Shown: piece by piece, positions 5,640 to 6,008 of the stretch
Numbering within the stretch: the first letter of the stretch is position 1
Layout of the letters: every line of letters starts with the position of its first letter
NCBI GenBank assembly: GCA_016187325.1
Contig: JACPJY010000360.1
Coordinates: forward strand, 1 to 6,008
Direction of reading: 5' to 3'
Source of the DNA: Rhodospirillales bacterium
GTDB lineage: Bacteria > Pseudomonadota > Alphaproteobacteria > Rhodospirillales > Casp-alpha2
Length of the DNA stretch: 6,008 bases
The notes under the pieces: model-generated
What the model was told of the DNA's origin: nothing
Database searches by the model: none
The model's input: only the letters and a program-made list of their open reading frames with translations
Translations under genes and position numbers: made by a program

Positions 5640-6008
5640 ATGAAAAAAGGATTGGTCATCGGCGGCGGGGTGGTCGGCGCCGTTATCGTCATCGTCGTCG
5701 TGGTGTCCGTGTTCGTGCTCTCCAGCCTCGACAGCCTGGTCAAGGACGCGGTCGAGCTAGTCGGCGGCGAGGCCACCCAGACGCCCGTTACCCTGGACAA
5801 AGTCGAGATCTCCTTGAAGTCCGGCAGCGGCACATTGGTCGGGCTGAAGGTCGGCAATCCGAAGGGTTTCCAGACGCCGAGCGCGTTCGAGCTCGGCCGC
5901 ATCTCGGTCGCCCTCGACACCGGCAAGATCGGCGGCGACGTTGTGGTCATCAAGGAGATCGTCATCGACAGGCCGCAGGTCACCTACGAGCTGGCCGGCA
6001 CGGCCTCC
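5640..6008 (+). CDS. AsmA-like membrane-anchored protein, N-terminal 123 residues (runs off right edge)
   Basis: ATG at 5640 opens a frame that stays open for 123 codons to the window edge. It begins MKKGLVIGG, with a single Val/Ile-rich membrane segment at about residues 4-28. The short positive N-terminus and long hydrophobic stretch suggest an uncleaved signal anchor, with the rest in the periplasm. The visible soluble part contains KVEISLKSGSGTLVGLKVGN (54-73), PKGFQTPSAFELGRISVALD (74-93) and a repeat-like strand IKEIVIDRPQVTYEL (104-118). The 'structural statement, then IxIDxPxVxYE' pattern resembles the N-terminal region of AsmA/DUF748-type proteins, large beta-rich envelope proteins tied to outer-membrane lipid transport. 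This family call is by pattern only and the C-terminus is missing. A GGGGAA ribosome site lies at 5625-5630. It may be cotranscribed with the chromate-type transporter, with no terminator evident between them. Confidence 0.75.
   Translation, partial: MKKGLVIGGGVVGAVIVIVVVVSVFVLSSLDSLVKDAVELVGGEATQTPVTLDKVEISLKSGSGTLVGLKVGNPKGFQTPSAFELGRISVALDTGKIGGDVVVIKEIVIDRPQVTYELAGTAS

Noticed and set aside
5573..5983. 136-residue minus-strand frame opposite the AsmA-like gene
   Set aside because: It is Thr/Ser/Pro-rich antisense of the plus-strand frame, with no ribosome site or family pattern; the plus frame has a ribosome site and a clear membrane anchor.
1..6008. CRISPR arrays, tRNA or rRNA genes, insertion sequences, phage or toxin-antitoxin systems
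   Set aside because: No regularly spaced repeats, cloverleaf-like sequences, transposase motifs or terminal inverted repeats were seen. The window is mostly ordinary transporter and envelope genes.

Overview
The window is GC-rich, with third-position G/C codons dominating every large gene. Gene style and protein families (cupin-AraC/MFS pair, TSUP permease, two-domain chromate-type transporter, AsmA-like protein) suggest a proteobacterium, most likely an alphaproteobacterium of the Rhodospirillales type. That placement is inference from composition and general resemblance, not a database result.

Layout. Positions 1-300 (minus) hold the first 100 codons of an MFS transporter that runs off the left edge. 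Divergent from it, at 396-1169 (plus), is a cupin-type AraC regulator; the 95-bp gap between them carries plausible promoters for both directions. After a 165-bp gap with a good 11-bp stem-loop comes a small DUF3303-like gene (1335-1607, plus), whose base and codon use differ from its neighbours. It converges on a leftward two-gene operon: a 524-residue MFS transporter (4046 to 2472, minus) followed by a TSUP (TauE/SafE) permease (2464 to 1712, minus). The junction of these two genes carries an 11-bp tandem duplication that creates a four-codon minicistron linking them by overlapping stop and start codons. A 226-bp divergent gap (4047-4272) holds inverted and direct repeats and promoter candidates. 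To its right, ChrA-family transporter (4273-5592, plus) is followed after 47 bp by the start of an AsmA-like, membrane-anchored protein (5640 to the right edge).

How the genes may work together. The theme is membrane transport: four of the seven genes are transporters. The AraC/MFS pair looks like a self-contained drug or metabolite efflux unit with its own regulator. The TSUP and ChrA transporters both belong to families that handle small oxyanions (sulfite, sulfonates, chromate/sulfate), and they flank a shared control region together with the second MFS protein. An anion-export neighbourhood is therefore possible but unproven. I do not see CRISPR, tRNA, rRNA, insertion sequences, phage genes or an evidently new multi-gene system. 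The most distinctive observations are the coupled MFS/TSUP junction and the structured MFS-ChrA intergenic region.
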